Below, one piece after another: positions 16,782-25,296 of a DNA stretch of 64,000 nucleotides. Each line of letters begins with the position of its first letter. Positions within the stretch are counted from its first letter, which is position 1. The stretch comes from Mesorhizobium norvegicum (lineage in GTDB: Bacteria > Pseudomonadota > Alphaproteobacteria > Rhizobiales > Rhizobiaceae), in assembly GCF_004919685.1 (NCBI RefSeq), contig NZ_SMYZ01000004.1, positions 218,129 through 282,128 on the forward strand. The letters run 5' to 3'. The notes under the pieces are model-generated. The model saw nothing but the letters and a program-made list of their open reading frames with translations. It was not told where the DNA came from and made no database searches. The translations under genes were made by a program, and so were the position numbers.

Positions 16782-17255
16782 ATGGTCGAAATCATCTCCA
16801 AGCGGGATGGCCCGCGGCGCGAGGACATGCAGGTCAAGAGGCTGATCGAGCAGAACCGCTCGACCATTGTTCGCCTTGCCGACCAGATTAGCGGCGGCGG
16901 CTATTCGGCTTCCAAGAAGCCGCGCCAGCAACCCAAGGCGGAAGGTCTGATCATCCATGTTGGCGGCAGTGCGGCCACCGTGACTGAGGCCAAGCCGTCC
17001 ATCCGCGTCACCATGAACGGCCGGGTGATCTCCAAGGATCAGAACACCGGCCGCCAGCTTCATCATATCGGCGATGTCCGCGACCGGAATGGGGAACAGA
17101 TCTTCGTCCTGGCAACGAAGCAGAACGGCTTTTTCTCACCAGTCGACGAAACCGTCGCCGAGGCGCTTGCCGAACTGGACGGAGCCCACCTGACTGCGAC
17201 CTATGGTGAAGAACAGCTTGCCGCCGACATCGGCGCGAAACTCGGCATCGACTGA
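16782..17255 (+). CDS. Uncharacterised 157-residue protein
   Basis: ATG 16782 follows a good GGGAGGA ribosome site by 5 bases. The product is hydrophilic and has no signal or membrane segment. The N-terminal 45 residues are basic and helical (EDMQVKRLIEQNRSTIVRLA). A Lys/Gln linker follows, then a beta-rich part (LIIHVGGSAATV, RVTMNGRVISKD, HHIGDVRDRNGEQIFVLATK) and an acidic helical end with two alanine-rich stretches. I do not recognise the family. It lies just upstream of the sigma-54 activator gene (85-base gap) in the same direction, but whether it shares a transcript or a role with the monooxygenase operon cannot be told. Confidence 0.6.
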   Translation: MVEIISKRDGPRREDMQVKRLIEQNRSTIVRLADQISGGGYSASKKPRQQPKAEGLIIHVGGSAATVTEAKPSIRVTMNGRVISKDQNTGRQLHHIGDVRDRNGEQIFVLATKQNGFFSPVDETVAEALAELDGAHLTATYGEEQLAADIGAKLGID

Positions 17256-17340
17256 CCACCGGCACTCGGGCGTCGCTGAGCACGCCCAATCCGCGACAGC
17301 ATACAGAAATGGCATACCTCAAAGGTACTGTGATGACTGA

Positions 17341-19419
17341 ATGAGACACGCGAACGGCCCCGATCAGATGAAGACCGATGCTCTTCCGGCGCGTGCGTCG
17401 ATGGCCGCCGGACAGTTGGTTCTGGACAACATCGACTATGACGAGCGCGCCACCATGCGCGCTTGGGAAAGTTTTCTGGCTGACGCGCCGAAATGCGCCC
17501 GCGATCCGGTCCATGTCCGCTCGCTGATCCACGATTCCTGGTATCGCAGCGCCACCGGCGGCATCAACGCGCAAGGCATCGAAGCGCCGCTGAGCAGCGA
17601 TCGTGACGAGATCGAATATCTGACCCGTGCCAACGCCGAGCTGCTTTCGGCGGCGCGGCGATCGTTTGCCTCCCTTGGCCAGTTGCTGGAAGGGACGGGA
17701 GCGATGCTGGTGCTCGCCGACAGCGATGGCGTGCTGATCGACGCGATCGGCGACAAGAAGACCTTGCATGACGGCATGGACATTCATCTGGGCATCGGCG
17801 GCAAATGGAACGAGGACGCCGTCGGAACCAACGGCATCGGCACGGCGCTGTGGACTGGCGAACCGATTTTCGTCCACGCGGCCGAACATTTCTGCGCCGG
17901 CATCAAATCCTGGACCTGCGCCGGTGCGCCGATCCGCGATCCGCTGGACGGCAAGATCATCGGCGTTGTCGACCTTTCCGGCTATTCGCCGATCTTCCGG
18001 CCGCACAACACGGCGCTGGTCGCCGCCACCGCCAGGCAGATTGAAAAGGCGCTCGCCGAACAACAGCAGGAGCAGCGCACGCGCCTGCTTGAAGCCTTCA
18101 TTTCCTCGGCACCCAGCTACCGACGGAAAGACGGTTTGGTGATCGTCGATCATCGTGGCCGCGCGATCTTCTGCAACAATGTGCCCAATGGCGACGCGAC
18201 GGAGATGATGGACGGCCCGATGGAACCTGGGCGTGGTCGTTGGCTGATGAACCTGCCGGCCTCCGGCTCCGACACCGATCTCGCCAACGCGCTGCCGGCG
18301 CATCTGCGATCCTGCCATGTCACGCCGCTGAAGCTTGATGGCGATCTTCGTGGCGCGGCTTTGGTGTTTCCTTCGGTGCCGGCCGTCTCGAGCATGACGG
18401 TGATCCGCCGGGAGGAGAACAAGCATCTGCGGACAGCCGCGGCGATGATCGTCGGCGAAAGCGAAAAGTTGCTGGCCGCCGTCGATGTCGCCTCCCGGGT
18501 GGCCGGGTCGAAGGGTGTCACCTCGTTGCTGATCGAAGGCGAAACTGGCGTCGGAAAAGAGTTGTTCGCACGGCTTGTCCATGCCGGCAGCCGGCGCACC
18601 GAAAACGATCCGTTCATCGCCATGAACTGCGGTGCAATCACCAAGGAGCTGTTCGGCAGCGAATTGTTCGGCCATGTCGCCGGCGCCTTTACCGGCGCTT
18701 CGCGTGACGGCAAGCCGGGCATCTTCGAACTCGCCAATGGCGGCGTGCTCAGCCTTGACGAAATCGGCGAATTGCCACTCGAAATCCAGCCCTTCCTGTT
18801 GCGTGTCCTCGAGGAGCGTGTGGTCCACCGCATCGGCGACTCGAGAGGTCGGCCGGTGGACGTGCGACTGGTCGCCTCGACCAATCGCGACCTCAAGCAG
18901 GAAGTCGCGGCAGGGCGCTTCCGCAGCGATCTCTATTACCGCATCGGCGCGGTCTCGATTCATGTCCCAGCTTTGCGCGAGCGCGGCGACGACGTGCTGC
19001 TGCTGCTCGAGCATTTCAACCGGCAAATCGCGAAGCTGGCGGGCAATGATCCGCTAGAATTTTCGAACGACGCGCTCGATGCGCTGCTTGCCTATCGCTG
19101 GCCGGGAAATGTGCGTGAACTGAAGAATCTGGTCGAACGCCTGCATATACTGGCGCGCGGCAGCACGATCGACTTGGAGGATCTTCCCGGCGAAATCAAT
19201 GCGGGCAATCGCAACACCATGGCCATGCACGGCGACCATCCCACAGCCATGCTCGAAGCGCCCGTATGTACATTCGAGGACGCGGAACGCCAGGCGATCA
19301 AGAACGCGCTTGCCGCGGAGAGCGGCAATCTCAGCAAGGTTGCGCTCAGGCTCGGCATTTCACGGCCGACGCTCTATCGCAAGCTCGGTCAATACGGCAT
19401 CCGGCGCGGCTTCCTCTAG
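17341..19419 (+). CDS. mimR: Sigma-54-dependent activator of the monooxygenase operon (MimR/AcoR-like)
   Basis: 692 residues. A GAF-type sensory domain (about 80-240, with KWNEDAVGTNGIGTAL typical of AcoR/MimR-like activators) precedes a sigma-54 AAA+ domain. That domain has Walker A GETGVGKE near residue 400, the sigma-54 contacting GAFTGA loop near 448, Walker B LSLDEIGELP near 470 and an R-finger region (YYRIGAVSIHVPALRERGDD). A Fis-type helix-turn-helix closes the protein (GNLSKVALRLGISRPTLYRK). The gene sits at the far end of the mim operon and converges on it. A near-perfect sigma-54 promoter exists upstream of mimA, so this is the obvious regulator. The inducer, probably an alkane, ketone or phenol, is inferred. 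Confidence 0.88.
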   Translation: MRHANGPDQMKTDALPARASMAAGQLVLDNIDYDERATMRAWESFLADAPKCARDPVHVRSLIHDSWYRSATGGINAQGIEAPLSSDRDEIEYLTRANAELLSAARRSFASLGQLLEGTGAMLVLADSDGVLIDAIGDKKTLHDGMDIHLGIGGKWNEDAVGTNGIGTALWTGEPIFVHAAEHFCAGIKSWTCAGAPIRDPLDGKIIGVVDLSGYSPIFRPHNTALVAATARQIEKALAEQQQEQRTRLLEAFISSAPSYRRKDGLVIVDHRGRAIFCNNVPNGDATEMMDGPMEPGRGRWLMNLPASGSDTDLANALPAHLRSCHVTPLKLDGDLRGAALVFPSVPAVSSMTVIRREENKHLRTAAAMIVGESEKLLAAVDVASRVAGSKGVTSLLIEGETGVGKELFARLVHAGSRRTENDPFIAMNCGAITKELFGSELFGHVAGAFTGASRDGKPGIFELANGGVLSLDEIGELPLEIQPFLLRVLEERVVHRIGDSRGRPVDVRLVASTNRDLKQEVAAGRFRSDLYYRIGAVSIHVPALRERGDDVLLLLEHFNRQIAKLAGNDPLEFSNDALDALLAYRWPGNVRELKNLVERLHILARGSTIDLEDLPGEINAGNRNTMAMHGDHPTAMLEAPVCTFEDAERQAIKNALAAESGNLSKVALRLGISRPTLYRKLGQYGIRRGFL

Positions 19420-19428
19420 ACCCGACAC

Positions 19429-19454
19429 AAAAAACCGCGGCATTTGCGCCGCGG
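19429..19454 (-). terminator. Terminator at the end of the mim/DUF1097 minus-strand unit
   Basis: A 7-bp perfect stem (CCGCGGC at 19435-19441 with GCCGCGG at 19448-19454, 6-base loop) is followed, on the minus strand, by TTTTTTGTGT. It lies between the convergent ends of the activator gene and the DUF1097 gene. The T-tract is on the minus side only. Confidence 0.75.
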
Positions 19455-19523
19455 GGTTGGGGAAGTTCGTTCGACCGAATTTGCCTTCAGGCAGCGGTCG
19501 CGGGGATGATCAGCTCTTGATGA

Positions 19524-20021
19524 TCAGCTCTTTACGACCGCACCGGTACCTTTCTCCGAGACGTAGCCGAGGACGTTGCCGATGATCAGCGAAATCACCA
19601 CGGCCGCCGCGACCTTGACTATGCCGCCGGCGCCTTCGCCATAGGCGGCGGCACCGAGCAGAAAAAGTGCTGCGGTCGTTGCGTAGCCATAGACCGCTGA
19701 CGGAATGGCGCTCAGCAATGGCAGTTTGGCGGCGAGGATCAGGACGATGATTGAAATACCGACGCAAATGCCGGCCATGATCGCCGTAACGCCTATGGAC
19801 GTCAGCGCGATCAATGCGCCGGCCGCGCAAATCGCGCCCCACAAATTCGCAACCGCCGAACTCTTGAACCCGGCTTCCTTGCCGCCGCAGTGATAGAAGC
19901 TCCCCCAGCCGACGAATACCGCCCAGATTAGCAGATAAGGACTGCCGATCGTGATCGCCGCCCATGTTGCAATGCCACCCATAATGCCGATGACGACGGC
20001 CAGCCCTGTAACAAGATCCAT
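19524..20021 (-). CDS. DUF1097 family inner-membrane protein
   Basis: 165 residues from ATG 20021, which has GGGAGGA 5 bases upstream. The protein is almost wholly hydrophobic, with about five transmembrane helices (residues about 5-25, 28-45, 60-80, 85-110, 115-135 and a last one near 145). It contains the FYHCGGKEAGF loop typical of DUF1097 proteins. The function is unknown; relatives occur beside metabolic operons and may be channels or transporters for small polar compounds. It lies 189 bases after the alcohol dehydrogenase gene on the same strand and is followed by a clear terminator, so it may be the last gene of the monooxygenase unit. Confidence 0.78.
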   Translation of the reverse strand: MDLVTGLAVVIGIMGGIATWAAITIGSPYLLIWAVFVGWGSFYHCGGKEAGFKSSAVANLWGAICAAGALIALTSIGVTAIMAGICVGISIIVLILAAKLPLLSAIPSAVYGYATTAALFLLGAAAYGEGAGGIVKVAAAVVISLIIGNVLGYVSEKGTGAVVKS

Positions 20022-20136
20022 GTTGTCCTCCCGTTTTTCCACACCACGAAGCAAGGTAATTCGTATGGGGATCGCGCTTCGCCGACGGCCCGATACGGAA
20101 ATGCCATGGCATCAGCCACGGAGCTCGAGAAGGAAG

Positions 20137-20200
20137 GCTTGCCGGTCAGGCAAGCAGTCAGATCGAACCGGACGCGGCACCCGTTCGGCGCCGCATCCGG
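20137..20200 (-). other. Two stem-loops after the alcohol dehydrogenase gene
   Basis: Downstream of the adh stop on the minus strand there are two hairpins: one with 5+5 bp (CCGGA-c-GCGGC at 20168-20178 against GCCGC-a-TCCGG at 20190-20200) and one 7-bp perfect stem (GCTTGCC 20137-20143 with GGCAAGC 20149-20155). Neither is followed by a real T-run, so they look more like RNA-stabilising or attenuating structures before the DUF1097 gene than a simple terminator. Confidence 0.4.
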
Positions 20201-20210
20201 TCCGGATGCT

Positions 20211-21254
20211 TCAGGGAACGATGACGCCACGTCCGGTGAACCGACGGTTCTTGAAATCGTCGAGGGCGGTGTTGATGCTGGCGAGATTGTATTCGGTGTA
20301 GTGCATCTTGACCTTGCCGTCGGCGTTGAGTTCCATCAGCTCGACAAGCTCGGTGAAATTGCCGACCAGGCTGCCGCCGATGTTGATCTCCTCGATGACC
20401 AAATGCGCGGTCGGCACGTTTATGTTGCCGCCATAGCCGACGACGAACAGTTGCCCGCCCTTGCGCACCATCTTCCAGCAGATGTTCTCGACGCCGAGTT
20501 CGCCGACGAAGTCGATCACCACATGGGCACCGCCGCCGGTGATCTGGGCGACCTCCTCGACAACGTTCGGCCCGCCATCGAGGATGAAGTCGGCGCCCAG
20601 ATCCTTGGCCAGCACCCGCGCCGCCGGTTCGCGGTCGACGGCGATGATGCGGCAGCCCGAGATCGCGTGCAGCGATTGGAGCGCGATATGGCCAAGCCCG
20701 CCTATGCCGAGCAGCACGCAATAACTGCCTGGCCGCAAGAGCTTGGCGGCGCGTTTGGCGGCGCGGTAGGCGGTGATGCCCGCATCGGCCAGCGGCGCCA
20801 CCTCGATCGGCGTGATGTTGGCGTTCAGCTTGATCAGCGAGCGTTCGCTGGTGATGAAATACTCGGCGAAGCCGCCATTCATGCCAAGGCCGGGGAATTG
20901 GCCGTTGTCGCAATACATGTCCTCGCCATGGCGGCAGTTGAGGCAGATGCCGCAGGATCGGAAGGGATGGCAGATCACGGCGTCACCGCGCTTGACCGAC
21001 CTGACACCGCTGCCGACCTCCTCGACCCAGCCGGCATTCTCGTGGCCCATGATGTAAGGCAACAGCGTGCCTTCGGGATCCATGGTCGGCTTCCACACGC
21101 CCTCGATGATGTGCAGGTCGGTGCGGCAGAGGCCGGCGGCACCCACCCGCACGATCACCTCGTCGGGAGCGGTGATTGTCGGCGCCTTGACCTCCTCGAT
21201 CTTGAGCTGGACGTTCATCTTCGGGTCGTATTCGTAGAGTCTGGCAGCTTTCAT
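20211..21254 (-). CDS. Zn-dependent NAD alcohol dehydrogenase of the mim operon
   Basis: 347 residues of the medium-chain dehydrogenase family. Catalytic zinc ligands are Cys43 (GLCRTDLH) and His71-Glu72 (MGHENAG). The structural-zinc lobe with four cysteines is present (CGICLNC...MYC), and the nucleotide-binding GIGGLGHIALQ follows near residue 180. In MimABCD/PrmABCD operons an alcohol dehydrogenase at this place oxidises the alcohol made by the monooxygenase (for propane, 2-propanol to acetone or 1-propanol to propanal). The start ATG 21254 follows the GroEL gene by 46 bases. Substrate preference cannot be read from sequence. Confidence 0.88.
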   Translation of the reverse strand: MKAARLYEYDPKMNVQLKIEEVKAPTITAPDEVIVRVGAAGLCRTDLHIIEGVWKPTMDPEGTLLPYIMGHENAGWVEEVGSGVRSVKRGDAVICHPFRSCGICLNCRHGEDMYCDNGQFPGLGMNGGFAEYFITSERSLIKLNANITPIEVAPLADAGITAYRAAKRAAKLLRPGSYCVLLGIGGLGHIALQSLHAISGCRIIAVDREPAARVLAKDLGADFILDGGPNVVEEVAQITGGGAHVVIDFVGELGVENICWKMVRKGGQLFVVGYGGNINVPTAHLVIEEINIGGSLVGNFTELVELMELNADGKVKMHYTEYNLASINTALDDFKNRRFTGRGVIVP

Positions 21255-21300
21255 GGCTGTGTCCTTTCAACGTCGAAATCGTTCCGTCGGAATTGTCGCC

Positions 21301-22932
21301 TCAGGCGCGGCCGAGCTTTTCGGAGCCGCCGCCACGCGCCGGGCCGGCCGTCGGATCCTCATCTTCGGCAAGATCGCCAATCAGCGTTTCGGTGGTCAGG
21401 ATCAGGGTCGCCACCGAAGCCGCGTTGGCGAGCGCGGTGTAGGTGACACGAACCGGATCGATGATCCCGGCCTCGAACATGTTCTGATACGCGCCGGTCG
21501 ACGCGTTGTAGCCATAGCCGCCATTGATGCGGGTGACCTCGGTCACCACCGCTTCGGGATCGGCGCCGGCGTTGGCGGCGATGCGCCACAGCGGCCGCGA
21601 CAGAACCGAGCGCACCAGGCGCACGCCCTCGGCGACATCGCCATCGACGCCAGCCGCCACCTTGTCGAGCAGCGGCGCGATCTGGGCAAGCGCCGAGCCG
21701 CCGCCGGCGACCACGCCCTCTTCGGACGCGGCGCGCACCGCGTTCAAGGAATCCTCGATCAGCTGGATGGTCCGCTTCTGCTCGACCGGCGTGACACCGC
21801 CGGCATAGAGGATCGCGGTGCCGCCGGAGAGCTTGGCCAGGCGTTCGCGCAGCTTGTCCTGGTCGATGTTGGGCGGCGAGGCTTCATACTGCCGCTGCAC
21901 CTGGGCGCGACGCGAGGCGATTGCCGCATGGTCGCCGCCGCCACGGATGATCGAGGTGTAGGACGAACTGGTCTTCACCCGGTCGGCCGTGCCGAGATCC
22001 TCTGCGGTGATATCCTCCAGCCGGCCGCCGAGATCGCGCGCGATCACCTTGCCGCCGGTGATGATGGCCAGATCCTCCATCATCGCCTTGCGCCAGTGGC
22101 CATATTCCGGCGGGTGGACGACGAGGTACCGTCCCGGTCCCTGCTTGCCGAGCAGCGTGACCACCACGTCCGGCGACATTTCCTCGGACACGATCAGCAG
22201 CGGCCGGCCATCCTCGTCGGCGATGCGGCGAACCGCATCGAGCTGCCCGGGTTCCTTGATCTTGAGGTCGGTCATCAGGATGTAAGGCCGTTCGAGCACG
22301 GCCTCCATCTTCTCCTGATCAGTCACCATGTGATGCGAGAGGTAGCCGCGTTCGAAGGACATACCCTCGACGACATCGAGCGTGGTCTCGGTGGTGACGC
22401 TGAAGTCGGTGGTGATGACGCCTTCGGCGCCCACCCGCTGATGGGCTTCCGCCACCAGCGCGCCAAGCTTGGTGTTGGTTGCCGCGATATTGGCGACCGA
22501 AGCCAGGATGCCGTTGCCCTTGGCCGGCTTGGCCGATGCCTTGAGTGCCGCCACCACCGCCGCCACGGCGAGGTCGATGCCCTTGCACAGATCGACGGAT
22601 TTCACGCCGCGTTCATTCGCCTCGACGCCGCCCTGGATAAGCGCGTTGGCGAGCACGATGGCCGTCGTTGTGCCGTCGCCGGCGATCTCGTTGGTCTGCA
22701 TCGACACTTCGCGGACGACCTGCGCCCCCATGTTTTCGAAGCGGTCGTGCAGCTCGATCTCGGAGGCGATGCTGACACCGTCGCGGGTCACCATCGGCGT
22801 GCCGATCGGCCGGTCGATCATGGCGTTCATGCCTTTGGGGCCGAGCGTTGGCTCGACAGCGGCTGCAAGCCGGAAGACGCCACGGGCGAGAGCCCGGCGG
22901 GCTTCGGAATTGTGAAGCATTATCTTGGGCAT
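21301..22932 (-). CDS. mimG: GroEL paralogue dedicated to the monooxygenase (MimG-like)
   Basis: 543 residues, from ATG 22932 after GGAGGA. This is a chaperonin-60: PTLGPKGMNAMID, the ATP site AGDGTTTAIVLA, and the aspartate in IEDSLNAVRAASEEGVVAGGG that corresponds to the hydrolytic Asp398. The C-terminus is acidic and Gly-rich but lacks the Gly-Gly-Met repeat of housekeeping GroEL, and no groES accompanies it. In Mycobacterium a GroEL-like MimG encoded in the mim operon is needed to fold the hydroxylase large subunit. Position and sequence divergence suggest the same client-specific role here. Confidence 0.88.
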   Translation of the reverse strand: MPKIMLHNSEARRALARGVFRLAAAVEPTLGPKGMNAMIDRPIGTPMVTRDGVSIASEIELHDRFENMGAQVVREVSMQTNEIAGDGTTTAIVLANALIQGGVEANERGVKSVDLCKGIDLAVAAVVAALKASAKPAKGNGILASVANIAATNTKLGALVAEAHQRVGAEGVITTDFSVTTETTLDVVEGMSFERGYLSHHMVTDQEKMEAVLERPYILMTDLKIKEPGQLDAVRRIADEDGRPLLIVSEEMSPDVVVTLLGKQGPGRYLVVHPPEYGHWRKAMMEDLAIITGGKVIARDLGGRLEDITAEDLGTADRVKTSSSYTSIIRGGGDHAAIASRRAQVQRQYEASPPNIDQDKLRERLAKLSGGTAILYAGGVTPVEQKRTIQLIEDSLNAVRAASEEGVVAGGGSALAQIAPLLDKVAAGVDGDVAEGVRLVRSVLSRPLWRIAANAGADPEAVVTEVTRINGGYGYNASTGAYQNMFEAGIIDPVRVTYTALANAASVATLILTTETLIGDLAEDEDPTAGPARGGGSEKLGRA

Positions 22933-23009
22933 GATTCCTCCTTCCGCCTTACGGGCGGGTTGTTGGTTAGGGGCCTCGTGCGAGGGAGGCCGTTGCTGTC
23001 GGCTCTGCT

Positions 23010-23807
23010 TCAGGCGGTCGGTGCGGTCCCGGGCGGCACGCGATCCAGAATGAAATCGACCAGCGTCGGTTCGCCGTCGACCACATCCAGTTCCTTGTAT
23101 CTGGTCTGCTTGAGCCCCCGGCACAGCGCGCCGTTGAACTCCATGTTGATGCGCACACCGCGCAGTTCGGCGAGATGGGCACTGAGCGCGGCCGGTGGGA
23201 TTTTCTGTCCTTCCCAGGTCACGAAGACAGGATCGTCCGCCCGGCGGTCGGGAAAACGCTCAAGCAGAGCCGCCCGGTACCTCGGCTGCTGTTTGGCCGC
23301 CTCGCCCGGTTCGAACCGCGCGACGTCGTAAGCCGGCAGGTCCATGCCGAGGATTTCGCGATCGGTCAGACCGTGCTGCCGGAGGCCGCGCAAGACTGCC
23401 TCCTGGCGGCGCTTGAATGCCTTCACCCTGAAGGTTTCGCGCAAGCCGCCGAGATCCTGATCCTCGGCAAGCACGGCGAAGATATCGCCGAAGCTTTTGC
23501 CCTCCGCCATGCCGCGATTGACCTCTTCGGCGAACATGTGGTCGTGCAGTTGGACGCGATAGGCAGGCTTCCAGGAGAGCTGGTCGAGCGCCTTGCGGAC
23601 GCCGTCCAGCATCAGGAACGCGAAGTTGGGCGAGCACCAGTAGGTCGGCAGGCGGAAGTCGATCTCCACGCTGCCATCGCTCGTCACCTGCGCCCGCTCG
23701 ACGAAGCCCATCTCGGTGACGGGTTCGTCGAGTTCCGGGTCGTTGACCTCACCAAGGCGCCGCCAGAGTTCGTTCTCGCGGCCGCCGGAAACATTGGCGG
23801 TTGCCAT
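23010..23807 (-). CDS. DUF59/MIP18-type protein of the propane monooxygenase operon
   Basis: 265 residues from ATG 23807. The N-terminal 90 residues match the DUF59 (MIP18/PaaD-like) fold: LGEVNDPELDEPVTEMGFV, then a strand-rich part with WCSPNFAF, where the cysteine is the residue often used in Fe-S transfer. The rest (about 100-265) is a less conserved extension with EEVNRGMAEGKSFGDIFAVL. DUF59 proteins help to insert iron-sulfur or other metal centres. Here a role in delivering iron to the di-iron hydroxylase or the reductase cluster is inferred. Genes of this type stand between the amidohydrolase and groEL in actinobacterial mim operons. Its start is 5 bases after the amidohydrolase stop. 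Confidence 0.78.
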   Translation of the reverse strand: MATANVSGGRENELWRRLGEVNDPELDEPVTEMGFVERAQVTSDGSVEIDFRLPTYWCSPNFAFLMLDGVRKALDQLSWKPAYRVQLHDHMFAEEVNRGMAEGKSFGDIFAVLAEDQDLGGLRETFRVKAFKRRQEAVLRGLRQHGLTDREILGMDLPAYDVARFEPGEAAKQQPRYRAALLERFPDRRADDPVFVTWEGQKIPPAALSAHLAELRGVRINMEFNGALCRGLKQTRYKELDVVDGEPTLVDFILDRVPPGTAPTA

Positions 23808-23812
23808 GGCTG

Positions 23813-24835
23813 CTACTCCGCCGCGATGCTGAAGGGCGAACTGGCAAGCGCCTTCTTCTTGGCTTCGATGTCGATGTTGTAGAGACGCGCGGCGTTGAGG
23901 CCGAGGATCTTCTCCTTGATCTCGTCGGTCAGCTGCACACCCCGTTCGGCGGCGATGTCCTGCGGGATCTGGTAGGCCCAGAATTTCTCGACCAGCCAGC
24001 GCGGCGTCCAGATCGCGTAATCGGAACCGAACAGGATCTTCTCCGGCCCGAGCCAGAACAGCAGCTCGGCGATGACTTCGCCGAAATAGCGCGGGCGCGC
24101 GTGGATGAAGGGCAGTGCCACCGCCAACCCGCCATAGACATTGGTTTCCTGCGTCGCGATCCAGCAGAAATCGTCGAGGCGCGGCAGGCCGCAATGCTCG
24201 ATGATCCAGTTGAGGCCCTGGAAATCCGTCGCCGCTTGATCGACGTCATGAACGTCGAACGCATCCTTCGAGAGCGGCAGGATCGTCGGGCCCTTGTGGA
24301 CATGGATGTTCCGGATGCCGAGCTTGTCGCAGAGTTCGAAGCACTTGTAGGCATCGGGATCGGTGAGCTTCCAGCCCTTGGAGGCGCCATTCCATTCGGC
24401 CGTGTACATCTTCACGCCCTTGACGTCGTAGGTCTCCTTGAGGAAGTGGATGTATTCCAGCGCCTTCTCGCCGTCGCGCGGATCGAAGGCGCCGTTGACG
24501 ATGAACCGCTCCGGATAGCGCTTGGCCACCTCGGCGTTGCGCTCGATCGTGTTGAAGCCGTTCTTGTAGAAATCCTTGAGATAGGTCGACTGGACGATCG
24601 CCACATCATCGGGTCCGTCGATGAACAGGTCGCGATAGAGGTCGTCGGCGCTGTATTTTTCGAACTTGCTCTTCTCCCACAGCTGGTCCTTCGGGCTCAA
24701 GCCCGTGTGATAGGCATAGAAGCACTCGATGAACTGCTTGCCGTGGATGTTCTTCTGGTTTTCCGGGCTGCCGTCCCAGAAATGGGTGTGGCCGTCGACC
24801 ACGAAAATGTCCTTGCCTTCCGGTGTTCTGTACAT
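23813..24835 (-). CDS. Amidohydrolase-2 family protein of the mim operon
   Basis: 340 residues from ATG 24835 (GGAGG 6 bases upstream). The fold is a metal-dependent TIM barrel: VDGHTHFWDG near residue 15 (HxH metal ligands), a third His in RNIHVHKGP, and FGSDYAIW near residue 270 (the catalytic Asp). The ending LGLNAARLYNI is typical of the family. Members act as decarboxylases or hydrolases. A gene of this type follows mimD in actinobacterial propane monooxygenase operons. The reaction is not settled; it may be structural or help assembly. Tight spacing with its neighbours indicates one transcript. Confidence 0.8.
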   Translation of the reverse strand: MYRTPEGKDIFVVDGHTHFWDGSPENQKNIHGKQFIECFYAYHTGLSPKDQLWEKSKFEKYSADDLYRDLFIDGPDDVAIVQSTYLKDFYKNGFNTIERNAEVAKRYPERFIVNGAFDPRDGEKALEYIHFLKETYDVKGVKMYTAEWNGASKGWKLTDPDAYKCFELCDKLGIRNIHVHKGPTILPLSKDAFDVHDVDQAATDFQGLNWIIEHCGLPRLDDFCWIATQETNVYGGLAVALPFIHARPRYFGEVIAELLFWLGPEKILFGSDYAIWTPRWLVEKFWAYQIPQDIAAERGVQLTDEIKEKILGLNAARLYNIDIEAKKKALASSPFSIAAE

Positions 24836-24908
24836 GGTTGCCTCCGCAGCAATCGCGTTGATCGGTTCGGCGCGCCGCACCCAGCGGCGCGCCGGATTTT
24901 TTTGACGG

Positions 24909-25280
24909 CTATTCGATGTATTCGAACATCTCGTCCATGTTGCCGAACAGGATCACGGTGTTGTCGTCGATGCGCACCATCCGCCCGTAGTGGGTGGAGC
25001 TGTTGACCTCGAAGGTTTCCGCCGTCATCTCGCGGCCGAGATATTCGCTGATCTCGTCCATCTTGAAGATCAGCTTGCCGGTACCATCGATGCGGATCAT
25101 CGCCGGTTGGTAGGTGACGGTTACGTTCGGCTTAAGACCCATGAATTCAGCGATGGCCCTCGCCTCGACCGAGTCGTTCATGGTGACGCCGCACTGGTGC
25201 GAAATCGTCTGCTCGAAGGTGATGTCCTTCATCGCCTTGAAGATGTTGGAATGCGTTGCGTCGCGTGCTGATAGTGACAT
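24909..25280 (-). CDS. mimD: Monooxygenase coupling/effector protein MimD
   Basis: 123 residues from ATG 25280 (GGAGAAA upstream). It is an MmoB/DmpM-type regulatory protein with no cofactor, which docks on the hydroxylase and couples electron transfer to oxygen activation. The core is MNDSVEARAIAEFMGLKPNVTVTYQPAMIRIDGTG; it ends FGNMDEMFEYIE. Its size is within the family range (about 90-140). It lies 16 bases after the beta-subunit gene. Confidence 0.88.
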   Translation of the reverse strand: MSLSARDATHSNIFKAMKDITFEQTISHQCGVTMNDSVEARAIAEFMGLKPNVTVTYQPAMIRIDGTGKLIFKMDEISEYLGREMTAETFEVNSSTHYGRMVRIDDNTVILFGNMDEMFEYIE

Positions 25281-25296
25281 GACGATTTCTCCTGTT

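Noticed and set aside
17008..19026. Open frame of 672 codons on the minus strand opposite the sigma-54 activator
   Set aside because: It is the antisense shadow of a GC-rich gene. The plus-strand product has every motif of a sigma-54 activator; the antisense product has an Arg/His-rich composition and no domain.
21253..23331. Open frame of 692 codons on the plus strand opposite the GroEL gene
   Set aside because: The minus-strand chaperonin is unmistakable. The plus frame is a codon-position shadow.
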